This document shows positions 1 to 9,023 of a DNA stretch of 64,000 nt, one piece after another. Under the pieces are notes generated by a model. The model was not told the DNA's origin and searched no databases. It saw only the letters and a program-made list of their open reading frames with translations. Position numbers and translations under genes: made by a program. This DNA comes from Paenimyroides marinum (GTDB lineage Bacteria > Bacteroidota > Bacteroidia > Flavobacteriales > Flavobacteriaceae). The stretch lies in the NCBI RefSeq assembly GCF_900108395.1, contig NZ_FNXE01000002.1, positions 1 through 64,000 of the forward strand, written 5' to 3'. Every line of letters begins with the position of its first letter. Position 1 is the stretch's first letter.

Positions 1-12
1 CCCGTAAGCTTA
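1..12 (+). rRNA. 23S rRNA, extreme 3' end (partial)
   Basis: The first dozen bases (CCCGTAAGCTTA) match the 3' terminus I recall for Bacteroidota 23S rRNA, where the last helix strand reads ...ATTGCCCGTAAGCTTA. It lies just under 190 bp before a clear 5S gene, the normal order of an rrn operon. Only the tail is in the window, so the exact 3' boundary is uncertain by a few bases. Confidence 0.6.
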
Positions 13-197
13 TGTGCTCTGGGAGTTGCTTTGTATAATGCTGACAGCAGTCAGTAATCAGATAAAGATTCTACAAAACAAGTATCGAAAATATGTTAAC
101 AATATTGCAGCAAAGCTGCGTTTAGAGTTTAAAGTTCAAGGTTTAAAGTTTTCAAGAACCTTAAACAAAAAAACATTAAACTTTAAACAAAAACTTA
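13..197 (+). other. 23S-5S internal transcribed spacer with inverted repeats
   Basis: AT-rich spacer with no plausible gene. GTTTAAAGTT occurs directly at 127-136 and 141-150, and its inverted copy AAACTTTAAAC lies at 178-188, so a long stem can form just before the 5S gene. A nested alternative pairs AAGGTT (139-144) with AACCTT (157-162). A role in processing the rRNA precursor is an inference. Confidence 0.5.
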
Positions 198-306
198 AGG
201 TGGTTATAGCGTCGGGGCTCACCTCTTTCCATTCCGAACAGAGAAGTTAAGCCCGGTTGCGCAGATGGTACTGCGTCATAGCGTGGGAGAGTATGTCGCC
301 GCCTTT
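198..306 (+). rRNA. rrf: 5S ribosomal RNA
   Basis: About 107 nt with the conserved 5S core: CCATTCCGAACAGAGAAG followed by TTAAGCCC, and a GGTACTGCG/GTGGGAGAG-type 3' half. The ends GGTGG and CCGCC pair to close helix I. It follows the 23S tail and spacer and precedes a strong hairpin terminator, so it is the last gene of an rrn operon transcribed on the + strand. The ends are set from the helix I pairing and may be off by a couple of bases. Confidence 0.95.
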
Positions 307-311
307 TTTTG

Positions 312-344
312 AAACCCTATCCATTTATTTGGATAGGGTTTTTT
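312..344 (+). terminator. rho-independent terminator of the rRNA operon
   Basis: Perfect 11-bp stem (AAACCCTATCC / GGATAGGGTTT) with an 8-nt loop and a T tract, starting a few bases after the 5S gene. Confidence 0.85.
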
Positions 345-434
345 GGTTATATAAAATATTCAATTTAATTCATCGAAATCTATTTTATCAGTAAAAGTTT
401 GTAAATTGGGTCTGAAATAATAAAGGAGAATTAA

Positions 435-854
435 ATGAATAAAAATGATATTTTAGAAAAGTGCAACGCTATTTCTAAAAATACTTTAATGAGTACTTTA
501 AATATTGAATATGTTGATGTTGGTGAAGATTATCTCGTTGCAAAAATGCCTGTGAATAGTAGAGTGCATCAGCCAATGGGATTATTGCATGGCGGGGCAT
601 CTGTTGCTTTGGCTGAAAGTGTGGGAAGTGCTGCTTCGATGCTTTTTGTTGACTTGCAAGAATATGAAGTTCGCGGAATTGAAATTTCGGCCAATCATTT
701 AAAAAGTAAGCGAGAAGGTACTGTTTTTGCTACTGCCCGAATGATTCACAAAGGTAACAAATTGCATTTATGGGAAATTAAGATTACCAATGAAGACAAT
801 CAATTAATATCTTTGTGTAAATTAACAAATATGATCTTACCTAAAAGAAAATGA
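435..854 (+). CDS. PaaI-family hotdog thioesterase (MenI-like candidate)
   Basis: A 139-residue single hotdog-fold acyl-CoA thioesterase. The catalytic signature HGG (LLHGGASVALAES, about residues 52-64) is followed by the conserved acidic residue in ALAES, and the length is typical of the PaaI/4HBT group. It overlaps the next gene, isochorismate synthase, by 4 bp (ATGA). In flavobacteria this pairing suggests a 1,4-dihydroxy-2-naphthoyl-CoA thioesterase of menaquinone synthesis. The family is seen; the substrate is inferred from context. A purine-rich AAAGGAG precedes the ATG, an unusually strong Shine-Dalgarno for this phylum. Confidence 0.85.
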   Translation: MNKNDILEKCNAISKNTLMSTLNIEYVDVGEDYLVAKMPVNSRVHQPMGLLHGGASVALAESVGSAASMLFVDLQEYEVRGIEISANHLKSKREGTVFATARMIHKGNKLHLWEIKITNEDNQLISLCKLTNMILPKRK

Positions 855-1906
855 ACGATTTAATTAAAAAAGCGTTGTCTGAACAATTACCTTTTATTCT
901 TTACAGAAAACCAAATGAAGAATCGTATTATGGTTGGTTTCAACAAACTATCATTTTAAATAAGGTTGCTGAATTAACAAAATCATGTTTCGTTTTCGCT
1001 CCGTTTTCTTCTGATGAAAAAATAGTTTTTTATCCTGAAGATTGTCAACTTATAAAAGAAAAAATCCATTTTTCAGTGGGGTTCTCTGAAGAGGAATCCT
1101 CATTAGAACCATCAAATAAAGATAAATCTTTTCATGTTCAATTGGTTTCAAAAGGTATTGAAGCCATTAAATCAAATCATTTTGAAAAAGTTGTCTTATC
1201 ACGCAGAGAAGAAATTTCTATTCATTCAGATAAATATGAAGTCTATTTTCAACGTTTTTTAAAGAAATATCCCACCGCTTTTGTGTATTGGTTTTATCAC
1301 CCAGAAGTCGGAATGTGGATGGGGGCGACTCCCGAACAATTGTTAAAAATTAATTATGATACTGTTGAAACCGTTGCATTGGCTGGTACAATGATTGATT
1401 CCGGAATAGATATGAAAGATGTGGTGTGGGGTGAAAAAGAACAACAAGAACAGCAAATTGTGACCGATTTTATCATTGATCATTTAAAATCTTTTTCAAA
1501 AAAAATCGATCAAACCAAACCTTACACACATCGTGCCGGATCTTTATTGCATTTAAAAACAGATATTAAAGCAGAATTGATACATCCAGAAAATGCTTGC
1601 CAGATGGTTGAATCTTTGCATCCAACACCCGCATTATGTGGTTTTCCTAAGGACGCAGCACGTGATTTTATCATTAATAATGAAGGGTACAATAGAGAGT
1701 ATTACGGCGGATATTTAGGAGAATGGAAGTTTAATAACCTAGATTATTCCAATAAAAGCGATCTGTTTGTAAATTTGCGGTGTATGAAAATTATAAACGA
1801 TAAAGCTTATCTCTTTTTGGGTGGCGGAATTAATAAAGACAGCAATCCGGAAAGTGAATATTTTGAAACAGTAAATAAAAGCAAAACAGTAAAAAGTATT
1901 CTATAA
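851..1906 (+). CDS. menF: isochorismate synthase (chorismate-binding family)
   Basis: 351 residues, the size of MenF/EntC enzymes that convert chorismate to isochorismate, the first committed step of menaquinone synthesis (or of catecholate siderophores). Chorismate-binding motifs are present: VVLSRREE near residue 115, GATPEQLL and LAGTM in the middle, HPTPALCG near 255, and EGYNREYYGGYLG close to the C-terminus. Translation is coupled to the upstream thioesterase by a 4-bp overlap. No siderophore genes are nearby, which favours menaquinone, but menD is not in the window. Confidence 0.9.
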   Translation: MNDLIKKALSEQLPFILYRKPNEESYYGWFQQTIILNKVAELTKSCFVFAPFSSDEKIVFYPEDCQLIKEKIHFSVGFSEEESSLEPSNKDKSFHVQLVSKGIEAIKSNHFEKVVLSRREEISIHSDKYEVYFQRFLKKYPTAFVYWFYHPEVGMWMGATPEQLLKINYDTVETVALAGTMIDSGIDMKDVVWGEKEQQEQQIVTDFIIDHLKSFSKKIDQTKPYTHRAGSLLHLKTDIKAELIHPENACQMVESLHPTPALCGFPKDAARDFIINNEGYNREYYGGYLGEWKFNNLDYSNKSDLFVNLRCMKIINDKAYLFLGGGINKDSNPESEYFETVNKSKTVKSIL

Positions 1907-1970
1907 GATGTGTTTAGGTGATTCATCAAATAATTCACTAAAACATCTGATCATAAAAATAAAATAGCAA

Positions 1971-2687
1971 ATGAAGTTAGATATATTAGCCTTTGGCGCG
2001 CATCCTGATGATGTTGAATTAGGTTGTGGAGCAACGCTGGCAAAAGAGATTTCAACAGGCAAAAAAATAGGGATCGTAGATTTAACCCGAGGCGAATTAG
2101 GAACCCGTGGATCGGCTGAAATCAGGGATAAGGAAGCTGCAAAAGCCGCAGAAATTTTAGGAGTGTCTGTTCGTGAGAATTTACGTTTCAAAGATGGATT
2201 TTTTGTTAATGATGAAAAACATCAGTTAGAAATCATTAAAATGATCCGTAAATACAAGCCCGAAATCGTTATTTGTAATGCCATAGATGACCGTCATATT
2301 GATCATGGCAAGGGAAGTAAATTAGTTTCAGATGCTTGTTTTTTATCTGGTTTAAGAAGAATTGAAACATCTTTAGATGAAAAAGTTCAAACTGAATGGA
2401 GACCAAAATTGGTCTATCATTATATTCAATGGAAAAACATCGAACCCGATTTCGTGGTAGATGTTTCTGGTTTCATGCAAAAGAAAATAGATGCAGTAAT
2501 GGCATATAGTTCGCAATTTTATGATCCAAATTCAAAGGAACCGGTTTCTCCAATTGCCACAAAAAATTTCACAGAAAGCATTGAATACCGGGCAAAAGAT
2601 TTGGGAAGATTGGTTTTTGTTGATTATGCAGAAGGATTTACAGTTGAAAGATATGTGGCAGTCAATAGCTTAACAGATTTGAAATAA
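1971..2687 (+). CDS. bshB1: bacillithiol biosynthesis deacetylase BshB1
   Basis: 238-residue LmbE/PIG-L-type zinc deacetylase that removes acetate from GlcNAc-malate, the second step of bacillithiol synthesis. The metal-binding signature AHPDDVELG is at residues 9-17, RGELGTRGS follows near residue 40, and the late metal-ligand motif DDRHIDHG is near 104. The length and the C-terminal ERY motif fit BshB1 rather than general LmbE proteins. The partner bshA lies 3.4 kb downstream. bshC is not in this window. It starts 65 bp after menF and probably belongs to the same run of + strand genes. Confidence 0.92.
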   Translation: MKLDILAFGAHPDDVELGCGATLAKEISTGKKIGIVDLTRGELGTRGSAEIRDKEAAKAAEILGVSVRENLRFKDGFFVNDEKHQLEIIKMIRKYKPEIVICNAIDDRHIDHGKGSKLVSDACFLSGLRRIETSLDEKVQTEWRPKLVYHYIQWKNIEPDFVVDVSGFMQKKIDAVMAYSSQFYDPNSKEPVSPIATKNFTESIEYRAKDLGRLVFVDYAEGFTVERYVAVNSLTDLK

Positions 2688-2702
2688 AAAACTAAAAAAA
2701 TG

Positions 2703-2733
2703 TTTGTCAAGCATTGAAATATCTGTATATTTG
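2703..2733 (+). promoter_or_regulatory. bacteroidete-type promoter for the tRNA-His genes
   Basis: TTTG at 2703-2706 and TATATTTG at 2726-2733, spaced 19 bp, match the Bacteroidota sigma-A consensus (TTTG-N19-TAnnTTTG). Transcription would start about 10 bp upstream of the first tRNA. Confidence 0.85.
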
Positions 2734-2751
2734 CACTCGTTAAACAAATAC

Positions 2752-2827
<76 letters not shown>

Positions 2828-2866
2828 AAAAGCTCAGAGTTGGCTTTAAAAATAAAACTCTCACAC

Positions 2867-2942
<76 letters not shown>

Positions 2943-2943
2943 G

Positions 2944-2975
2944 AAAAAAGCGATTCTGATAATGGATCGCTTTTT
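2944..2975 (+). terminator. terminator after the tRNA-His pair
   Basis: Stem AAAAAGCGAT / ATCGCTTTTT with a short loop and a T run directly after the second tRNA. Confidence 0.8.
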
Positions 2976-3158
2976 CTATCCTTTTTATTTTTCTTACAAA
3001 AGGCAACAATACATTAAATCAGGCAGACTGGGCTATTCTTACAATCTTATTGAACAGAATAATACTTCAAAAACTATTTTAACGGAAAATTCAGAATTAA
3101 AATTATAGAATTCAACTTCAAAAGTTTATTTTTGGAATTGTTTTATTTAAATCTGTTT

Positions 3159-6044
3159 ATGAAAAAAATCTGGGTAGCATTACTACTTACTCCATCAATT
3201 TTATTTGCACAACCGAAAAAAAAATTTCAAACTCCTGATAAATGGGTCGATAGCATATACAATCAAATGTCGTTCAATGAAAAAGTGGGACAACTTTTTA
3301 TGGTTGCAGCTTATTCAAATCGAGATGAAAAGCACGTAAATGAATTAATGGATTTAGTTAAGTCTAAAAATATCGGTGGGGTTATTTTCTTTCAGGGTGG
3401 ACCGGGACGTCAGGCAAAAATCACCAATAAATTGCAGGCTGCTTCTAAAGTACCTTTGTTTGTCGGAATTGATGCGGAATGGGGATTAGGTATGCGGTTA
3501 GATTCAACTTATGTGTATCCGTGGAACATGACTTTGGGATCCATTCAAAACAATGATTTAATAGAACAAATGGGAAGCCAGATGGCAGAGCAGGCAAAAC
3601 GAATGGGTATTCAGTTTATGTTTGCACCTGTGGTCGATGTGAATATCAATCCTTTAAACCCTATTATTGGCAATCGTTCGTTTGGTGAATCTAAAGAAAA
3701 TGTTACCGATAAAGCCGGTGCTTTAATGAAAGGTCTGCAGGAAAATCAGGTATTTGCTACTGCAAAACACTTTCCCGGACATGGCGATACCGCAACAGAC
3801 TCGCATCATTCTTTACCTGTTATAGATTTTGATAAAAAGCGTTTAGATAATATTGAACTGTATCCTTACAAAAAACTGATTAAAGAAGGATTGGCATCTG
3901 TTATGGTAGCCCACTTGTCGGTTCCGGCGTTAGAACCTGATAAAAAAATTCCTACTTCTTTGTCATACAATACCATTACAAACGTTTTAAAAAAGGAGCT
4001 GAATTTTAAAGGATTGATTTTTACCGATGCCTTGAATATGAAAGGTGTGGCAAATTACAAATCGCCCGGCGAAGTTGATTTAGCCGCATTTTTAGCAGGG
4101 AATGATGTGTTGCTTTTTGCAGAAAATGTTCCTTTGGCAATTGAAAAATTTAATGAAGCTTTTACTAACGGTGATTTTACCGAAGAACGTTTGGCACATT
4201 CGGTAAAAAAAATCCTGTTGTATAAATACAAAGCAGGCTTAAATCAATATAAACCAATCAATACGCAAAATTTATATCAGGATTTAAATAAACAAGAATA
4301 CACCGATTTAAGCTACAAGCTATACGAAAACATTGTAACGATTTTAAAAAACAATAAAAACATTTTACCATTTAAAACAAATGACCCCAAACAAATCGCT
4401 TACGTGAAACTAGGCGATGATGTGAATGATACGTTTATTGAAGCATTACAGGCAAATCAACAGGTTACGGTGTTTAATCATTATCAGATTGAGGATCATT
4501 TAGACGATTTAAAAGCTTTTGATGTGGTTATTGTGGGCTATCACAAAGCTGATGGCGTATGGAAAAAACACGATATGGTAGCTAATGAAGTTGATTTATT
4601 GGCGAACATTGCCCAAAACAATAAGACCATTTTTGTGTCTTTTGTAAAACCGTATGCTTTAAGTGCTATTAAGGACTTTTCTAAATTTGAAGCAGTTGTT
4701 TTAGGTTATCAGAACAATGTTATAGCTCATAGAAAAGTAACCGATGTACTTTTTGGAATGCAGGGGGCTTCAGGAAAATTACCGGTTTCAATAGGTAATG
4801 CTTTTAAAGCGAACGAAGGAATTACAACTAAGGCAAACAAAAATCTGAGTTATGGTAGGGCAAGCGAAGCAGGTCTTGATGAAGCCAAACTAAAAGAAAT
4901 CGATGCTTTTGTAAATACAGCCGTAAAAAACAAATATACTCCGGGAGCACAGGTTTTAGTAGCTCGCAACGGGAAAATCGTTTACAATAAATCGTTTGGA
5001 ACAATGACTTATACTGATAAAGTAGCAGTTAACAATCAAACCATTTATGATTTGGCATCGTTGACCAAAATGTTGGGAACATTGCCCATGGTAATGAAAA
5101 TGTACGATGACGGAAAGTTGCGTTTTGACCAGAAATTAGGTGATTTATTACCCGAATTTAAAAAAACAGATAAAGGAAATATTACCGTAAAAGAATTATT
5201 AACACACAATTCGGGCTTAATTGCATGGATTCCTTTTTACAAGGAAACATTAGACGCGAACGGAAAACCGAAAACCGATTTATATAAAAATACGTTTTCA
5301 AACGAATTTGATACACAGGTGTCAGAAAATTTGTTTTTAAAATCGGGCTATAAAAAAACAATTTTAGAAACCATTGCTGCATCAAAATTAGGCAGGAAAA
5401 CTTATAAATACAGCGATTTAAACTTTATTTTGTTGGCTGAAATTGTTGAAAGACACTATAAAAAGCCAATGAATGAATTGGTTAACGAATATTTTTACGA
5501 AAAAATAGGTGCGAACAATTTAACCTATCTTCCGCAAACAAAATTTGACCTGTCGCAAATTGCCCCGACCGAAATCGATAATTATTATCGCTATACAACC
5601 GTTCAAGGGTATGTACACGATATGGGTGCGGCAATGTTTGGCGGTGTTGCAGGGCATGCCGGTTTATTTGGCAATGCGTTAGATGTAGCTAAAATGATGC
5701 AGTTATTTTTAGATGGTGGCGTTTTTAACGGTGAACGATTATTATCGCAAAAAACCATCGACGATTTCAATACGTGTTATTATTGCAAAGAGGGGAACAG
5801 GAGAGGAGCTGGTTTTGACAAACCGCAATTAGGCGAAAGCGGACCCACGTGTGGCTGTGTTTCAATGAAAAGTTTTGGACATACTGGTTTTACAGGAACC
5901 ATGGCGTGGGCAGATCCCGAAAAAGATTTAATTTACGTGTTTTTATCAAACAGAACTTATCCTAATGCCGATGACAATAAATTGTCAAAAGCAAATACAC
6001 GAGAAGACATACAGCAAGTAATTTACGATGCTTTAACTAATTAA
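3159..6044 (+). CDS. glycoside hydrolase family 3 / serine beta-lactamase-fold fusion protein
   Basis: 961 residues in two parts. After a signal peptide ending LFAQ (residues 1-17) comes a GH3 N-terminal domain with KHFPGHGDT near 203 and the nucleophile Asp in TDALNMKG near 289, followed by the GH3 C-terminal sandwich. From about 570 to the end is a class C beta-lactamase/DD-peptidase-like domain with SLTK (SxxK) near 633, YSD near 749 and HTG near 906. GH3 enzymes of this type usually remove beta-N-acetylhexosamine, so a role in peptidoglycan or chitooligosaccharide turnover in the periplasm is likely. The ATG at 3159 is chosen over an upstream in-frame ATG (3132) because it starts a clean signal peptide. 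It sits 18 bp before bshA. Confidence 0.9.
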   Translation: MKKIWVALLLTPSILFAQPKKKFQTPDKWVDSIYNQMSFNEKVGQLFMVAAYSNRDEKHVNELMDLVKSKNIGGVIFFQGGPGRQAKITNKLQAASKVPLFVGIDAEWGLGMRLDSTYVYPWNMTLGSIQNNDLIEQMGSQMAEQAKRMGIQFMFAPVVDVNINPLNPIIGNRSFGESKENVTDKAGALMKGLQENQVFATAKHFPGHGDTATDSHHSLPVIDFDKKRLDNIELYPYKKLIKEGLASVMVAHLSVPALEPDKKIPTSLSYNTITNVLKKELNFKGLIFTDALNMKGVANYKSPGEVDLAAFLAGNDVLLFAENVPLAIEKFNEAFTNGDFTEERLAHSVKKILLYKYKAGLNQYKPINTQNLYQDLNKQEYTDLSYKLYENIVTILKNNKNILPFKTNDPKQIAYVKLGDDVNDTFIEALQANQQVTVFNHYQIEDHLDDLKAFDVVIVGYHKADGVWKKHDMVANEVDLLANIAQNNKTIFVSFVKPYALSAIKDFSKFEAVVLGYQNNVIAHRKVTDVLFGMQGASGKLPVSIGNAFKANEGITTKANKNLSYGRASEAGLDEAKLKEIDAFVNTAVKNKYTPGAQVLVARNGKIVYNKSFGTMTYTDKVAVNNQTIYDLASLTKMLGTLPMVMKMYDDGKLRFDQKLGDLLPEFKKTDKGNITVKELLTHNSGLIAWIPFYKETLDANGKPKTDLYKNTFSNEFDTQVSENLFLKSGYKKTILETIAASKLGRKTYKYSDLNFILLAEIVERHYKKPMNELVNEYFYEKIGANNLTYLPQTKFDLSQIAPTEIDNYYRYTTVQGYVHDMGAAMFGGVAGHAGLFGNALDVAKMMQLFLDGGVFNGERLLSQKTIDDFNTCYYCKEGNRRGAGFDKPQLGESGPTCGCVSMKSFGHTGFTGTMAWADPEKDLIYVFLSNRTYPNADDNKLSKANTREDIQQVIYDALTN

Positions 6045-6062
6045 CAAACAGAACTTTAAAAC

Positions 6063-7196
6063 ATGAAAATAGCCATAGTTTGCTATCCAACCTTTGGAGG
6101 TAGTGGAGTAGTAGCCACCGAATTAGGTATTGAATTGGCAAAGCGCAATCACGAAGTCCATTTTATAACGTACAGCCAGCCTGTTCGTTTGGCACTTTTA
6201 AATAAAAATATTCATTATCACGAAGTGGTAGTGCCCGAATATCCGTTGTTTCATTATCAACCTTATGAATTGGCGTTATCAAGTAAGATTGTTGATACGG
6301 TAAAAGAATTCGGTATCGATTTGTTACATGTGCATTATGCCATTCCGCACGCCTTTGCCGGTTATATGGCAAAGCAAATGCTGGCTGATCAAGGCATCAA
6401 ACTGCCAATGGTAACCACTTTGCACGGAACCGATATTACGTTGGTAGGAAACCATCCGTTTTATAAAACAGCGGTAAGTTTCAGTATCAACCAATCGGAT
6501 TATGTAACGTCGGTTTCGGCAGATTTAAAAAAATCGACATACGAATTATTTGATACTACTAAGGAAATTGCTGTAATTCCAAACTTTATAGAAGATAAAA
6601 ACACAGGCGATCTGCACATTCAATGCAGAAGAAGCTTATTTGCTAACGATGAAGAGCGTATTGTTACCCACGTGAGTAATTTTAGAAAAGTAAAACGAAT
6701 ACTTGATGTGGTACAGATCTTTAATGGCATTCAAAAAAAACTTCCAGCAAAATTAATGATGGTGGGCGATGGTCCAGAACGACAAGAAGCAGAACAATTA
6801 GTAAAAGATTTAGGCATTGAAAATAAAGTGATTTTCTTTGGAAACTCGTCAGAAATAGATAGTATTTTAAAATATTCCGATTTGTTTTTATTGCCGTCTG
6901 AAACCGAAAGTTTTGGTTTGGCAGCCTTAGAAGCAATGGCAAATAAAGTTCCTGTAATTTCATCAAACACCGGCGGATTACCCGAAGTAAACATTCAAGG
7001 TGTTTCAGGGTTTTTAGATAACATTGGTGATATTGACGGAATGGTAAACCACTCGTTACAAATTTTAAAAGACAATGAAACCTTAAACCAATTTAAAGAA
7101 CAAGCCTATCAGCATTCTAAAGAATTCAGTGTGGAAAAAATCGTTCCATTATATGAAGTTATTTACAATAAAGCATTAAAAAACACGCTTGTTTAA
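6063..7196 (+). CDS. bshA: N-acetyl-alpha-D-glucosaminyl L-malate synthase BshA
   Basis: 377-residue GT4 glycosyltransferase that joins GlcNAc from UDP-GlcNAc to L-malate, the first step of bacillithiol synthesis. The N-terminus MKIAIVCYPTFGGSGVVATE is diagnostic for BshA. Acceptor-site HGTDITLVG lies near 121, and the donor-site ESFGLAALEAMA with the EX7E signature near 282-293. Length agrees with the family. It follows the GH3 gene closely and ends inside a hairpin terminator. With bshB1 nearby, two of the three pathway steps are in this window. Confidence 0.95.
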   Translation: MKIAIVCYPTFGGSGVVATELGIELAKRNHEVHFITYSQPVRLALLNKNIHYHEVVVPEYPLFHYQPYELALSSKIVDTVKEFGIDLLHVHYAIPHAFAGYMAKQMLADQGIKLPMVTTLHGTDITLVGNHPFYKTAVSFSINQSDYVTSVSADLKKSTYELFDTTKEIAVIPNFIEDKNTGDLHIQCRRSLFANDEERIVTHVSNFRKVKRILDVVQIFNGIQKKLPAKLMMVGDGPERQEAEQLVKDLGIENKVIFFGNSSEIDSILKYSDLFLLPSETESFGLAALEAMANKVPVISSNTGGLPEVNIQGVSGFLDNIGDIDGMVNHSLQILKDNETLNQFKEQAYQHSKEFSVEKIVPLYEVIYNKALKNTLV

Positions 7197-7209
7197 GCGT
7201 GTTTTTTTG
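7179..7209 (+). terminator. bidirectional terminator after bshA
   Basis: Stem AAAACACGCTT / AAGCGTGTTTT overlapping the bshA stop codon and followed by T7. It lies between convergent genes and can serve both strands. Confidence 0.8.
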
Positions 7210-7230
7210 TTTTTATGATATTGTTTCGTA

Positions 7231-8820
7231 TTATTTTACAATTACTTTTTTGGTGGCTTTACCTTGATTGGTTACAACCTGTACATTGTATATACCTTTT
7301 GCAAAGGCACTTACATTAATTGTTTTTTCGGTAGTTTCTTTTACCAATTTTCCGGTTGTATCGTAAACAAGAACTTTTTCTAAAGTTAAGTTTTCTTTCA
7401 ATTCAATATTTAAAATATCTGTTGTTGGGTTAGGGTAGATATTGAAATTTTCTAATACAAAGGTATCAGATGATAAAATGCCTGATAAATCATAAACTTG
7501 TACAGAACCTGCTGTACCACTACCTTTTGCTTGGTAATTATTTGTTATGGATAAATTATCTGTAATCAGTTGCTCTTCAATATTTTTTGATGGTTTAGCT
7601 CCAACGCTGCCACTACCATAATTTCCAATAGCTAAATTGTGTCCGTCTTTAGAAAGAGCTATGGACCAACCAATTGCATCACCAGCATTTTGACCAATTA
7701 CACTTCCTTGTTCTACCCAATTTCCTTGTATATTTTGAAAAACACGCACCTTACCGGTATCTGTGCCGTTTGCTGTATCAGCACCTGTACTACCTACTGC
7801 TAAAATATTTCCATTGGCGGATATAACTAAACCTTGACCACAAGTGTCTGATGCTGCTTCACCTACAATATCATTTCCTATCTGTATCCAATTATTACCA
7901 TTAATTTTATAAACTTCTACGTTACCGGAATTTGTACCATTATTATCTGAATATCTTGCACTAATTGCCAAAACACTCCCATTATCAGAAAGAACTACTC
8001 TATGTCCAAAATCTGTATCGTAACTTTTTCCTGAAATCGTATTTCCTACTTTTATCCATGTTCCTAATAGATATTTATATACAACTACATATCCTATTTC
8101 GGTGGAAGAAGCACCAGTAGCAAGACCCGTTAAATCGCTAATGGCTATAGTATTTCCGTCACCTGATAATGAAACATTCCAAGCATAGTCCCCCCAAGAT
8201 TGCCCGTCTTGATGTGTTAATGGTGAAATTTCACCTAGTTTAGTCCAATTTCCTGATGAAAATTTATAAACAATAACTTTATTATTATAATTTAAAGGAC
8301 TATTCTGTCCAATAGCAATTGTGGTTCCGTCTGAAGATAAAGATAAAGACAAACCAAATCCGAAAGTTTGCCCAAAAATTGGCATTGGATCATCCTCTCT
8401 TAATTCTTGACCCATTTGTACCCAGGAATTATTTATATTTTTATAAACTTTTACAAAACCACCATAGCTAATATTATTTATCGTATATTTTGAATAGAGA
8501 GCAGAAAAAGCTAAAGTACTACCATCGTCAGAAAGTGCTATTTTATAGCCTATTTTGTCATCAAGGTTAGGTCCTTCAATATCTTGCCCTATTTGTGTCC
8601 ACGTACCAGATGTTTTAGAATATACCCGAATATGTCCGGCATCGGTTCCGTTATTGTCATTATTAGGTGCTGAAACAGCTAACACATTTCCATCGGCAGA
8701 AAGGGCAACACCCCAGCCAAAGTTATCATCTGGCATATCTCCAACAATATCCTGCCCAATTTGTGTTTGTGCATTACTTATTGTAACAATTAATAATGCG
8801 AAAAGTAGTTTTAATTTCAT
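7231..8820 (-). CDS. T9SS-secreted FG-GAP/integrin-like repeat protein
   Basis: 529 residues. A signal peptide (residues 1-18, ending SNAQ) precedes about seven repeats of roughly 55-60 residues built on the pattern W.QIG.DI.G...D..G..ALS.DG..LA......G.V.VY, a beta-propeller-like FG-GAP arrangement. The last ~75 residues are a type A T9SS C-terminal sorting domain: NFNIYPNPT, then KGIYNVQVVT and a basic KKVIVK end. The protein is therefore expected to cross the outer membrane by type IX secretion and stay on the surface or be released. No enzymatic motif is visible, so adhesion is possible but inferred. A TATATTTG -7 element lies on the minus strand at 8850-8843. Confidence 0.85.
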   Translation of the reverse strand: MKLKLLFALLIVTISNAQTQIGQDIVGDMPDDNFGWGVALSADGNVLAVSAPNNDNNGTDAGHIRVYSKTSGTWTQIGQDIEGPNLDDKIGYKIALSDDGSTLAFSALYSKYTINNISYGGFVKVYKNINNSWVQMGQELREDDPMPIFGQTFGFGLSLSLSSDGTTIAIGQNSPLNYNNKVIVYKFSSGNWTKLGEISPLTHQDGQSWGDYAWNVSLSGDGNTIAISDLTGLATGASSTEIGYVVVYKYLLGTWIKVGNTISGKSYDTDFGHRVVLSDNGSVLAISARYSDNNGTNSGNVEVYKINGNNWIQIGNDIVGEAASDTCGQGLVISANGNILAVGSTGADTANGTDTGKVRVFQNIQGNWVEQGSVIGQNAGDAIGWSIALSKDGHNLAIGNYGSGSVGAKPSKNIEEQLITDNLSITNNYQAKGSGTAGSVQVYDLSGILSSDTFVLENFNIYPNPTTDILNIELKENLTLEKVLVYDTTGKLVKETTEKTINVSAFAKGIYNVQVVTNQGKATKKVIVK

Positions 8821-8891
8821 AATTAAATTTTGTGTTAAGTATCAAATATAAAAATTAATTTACAAAAAAAATGAGAAATAATTAAAAGAGC

Positions 8892-9015
8892 GTGTCCGAA
8901 AAGTGTCATTTTGAGCGAAACGGAGTGAAGGCGAAAAATCTAAACTACTGACTATATGAGATTCCTCCTTCGTCGGAATGACAACGATACTTATATTATT
9001 TGACTTTTGGGACAC
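8892..9015. repeat. nested inverted-repeat intergenic element
   Basis: Outer arms GTGTCCGAAAAGT (8892-8904) and ACTTTTGGGACAC (9003-9015) are inverted copies with one mismatch. Inner arms GTCATTTTGAGCGAAACG... (8905-8941) and ...CTTCGTCGGAATGAC (8958-8982) also face each other. The inner sequence is the kind of palindromic repeat found between genes in many flavobacterial genomes. No ORF inside. It sits between the 5' end of the FG-GAP gene and the 3' end of the M28 gene. Confidence 0.7.
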
Positions 9016-9023
9016 CTTCTTTA

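Noticed and set aside
14-250. 78-codon ORF across the rRNA spacer and 5S gene
   Set aside because: It overlaps the 5S RNA and is explained by the low stop-codon density there.
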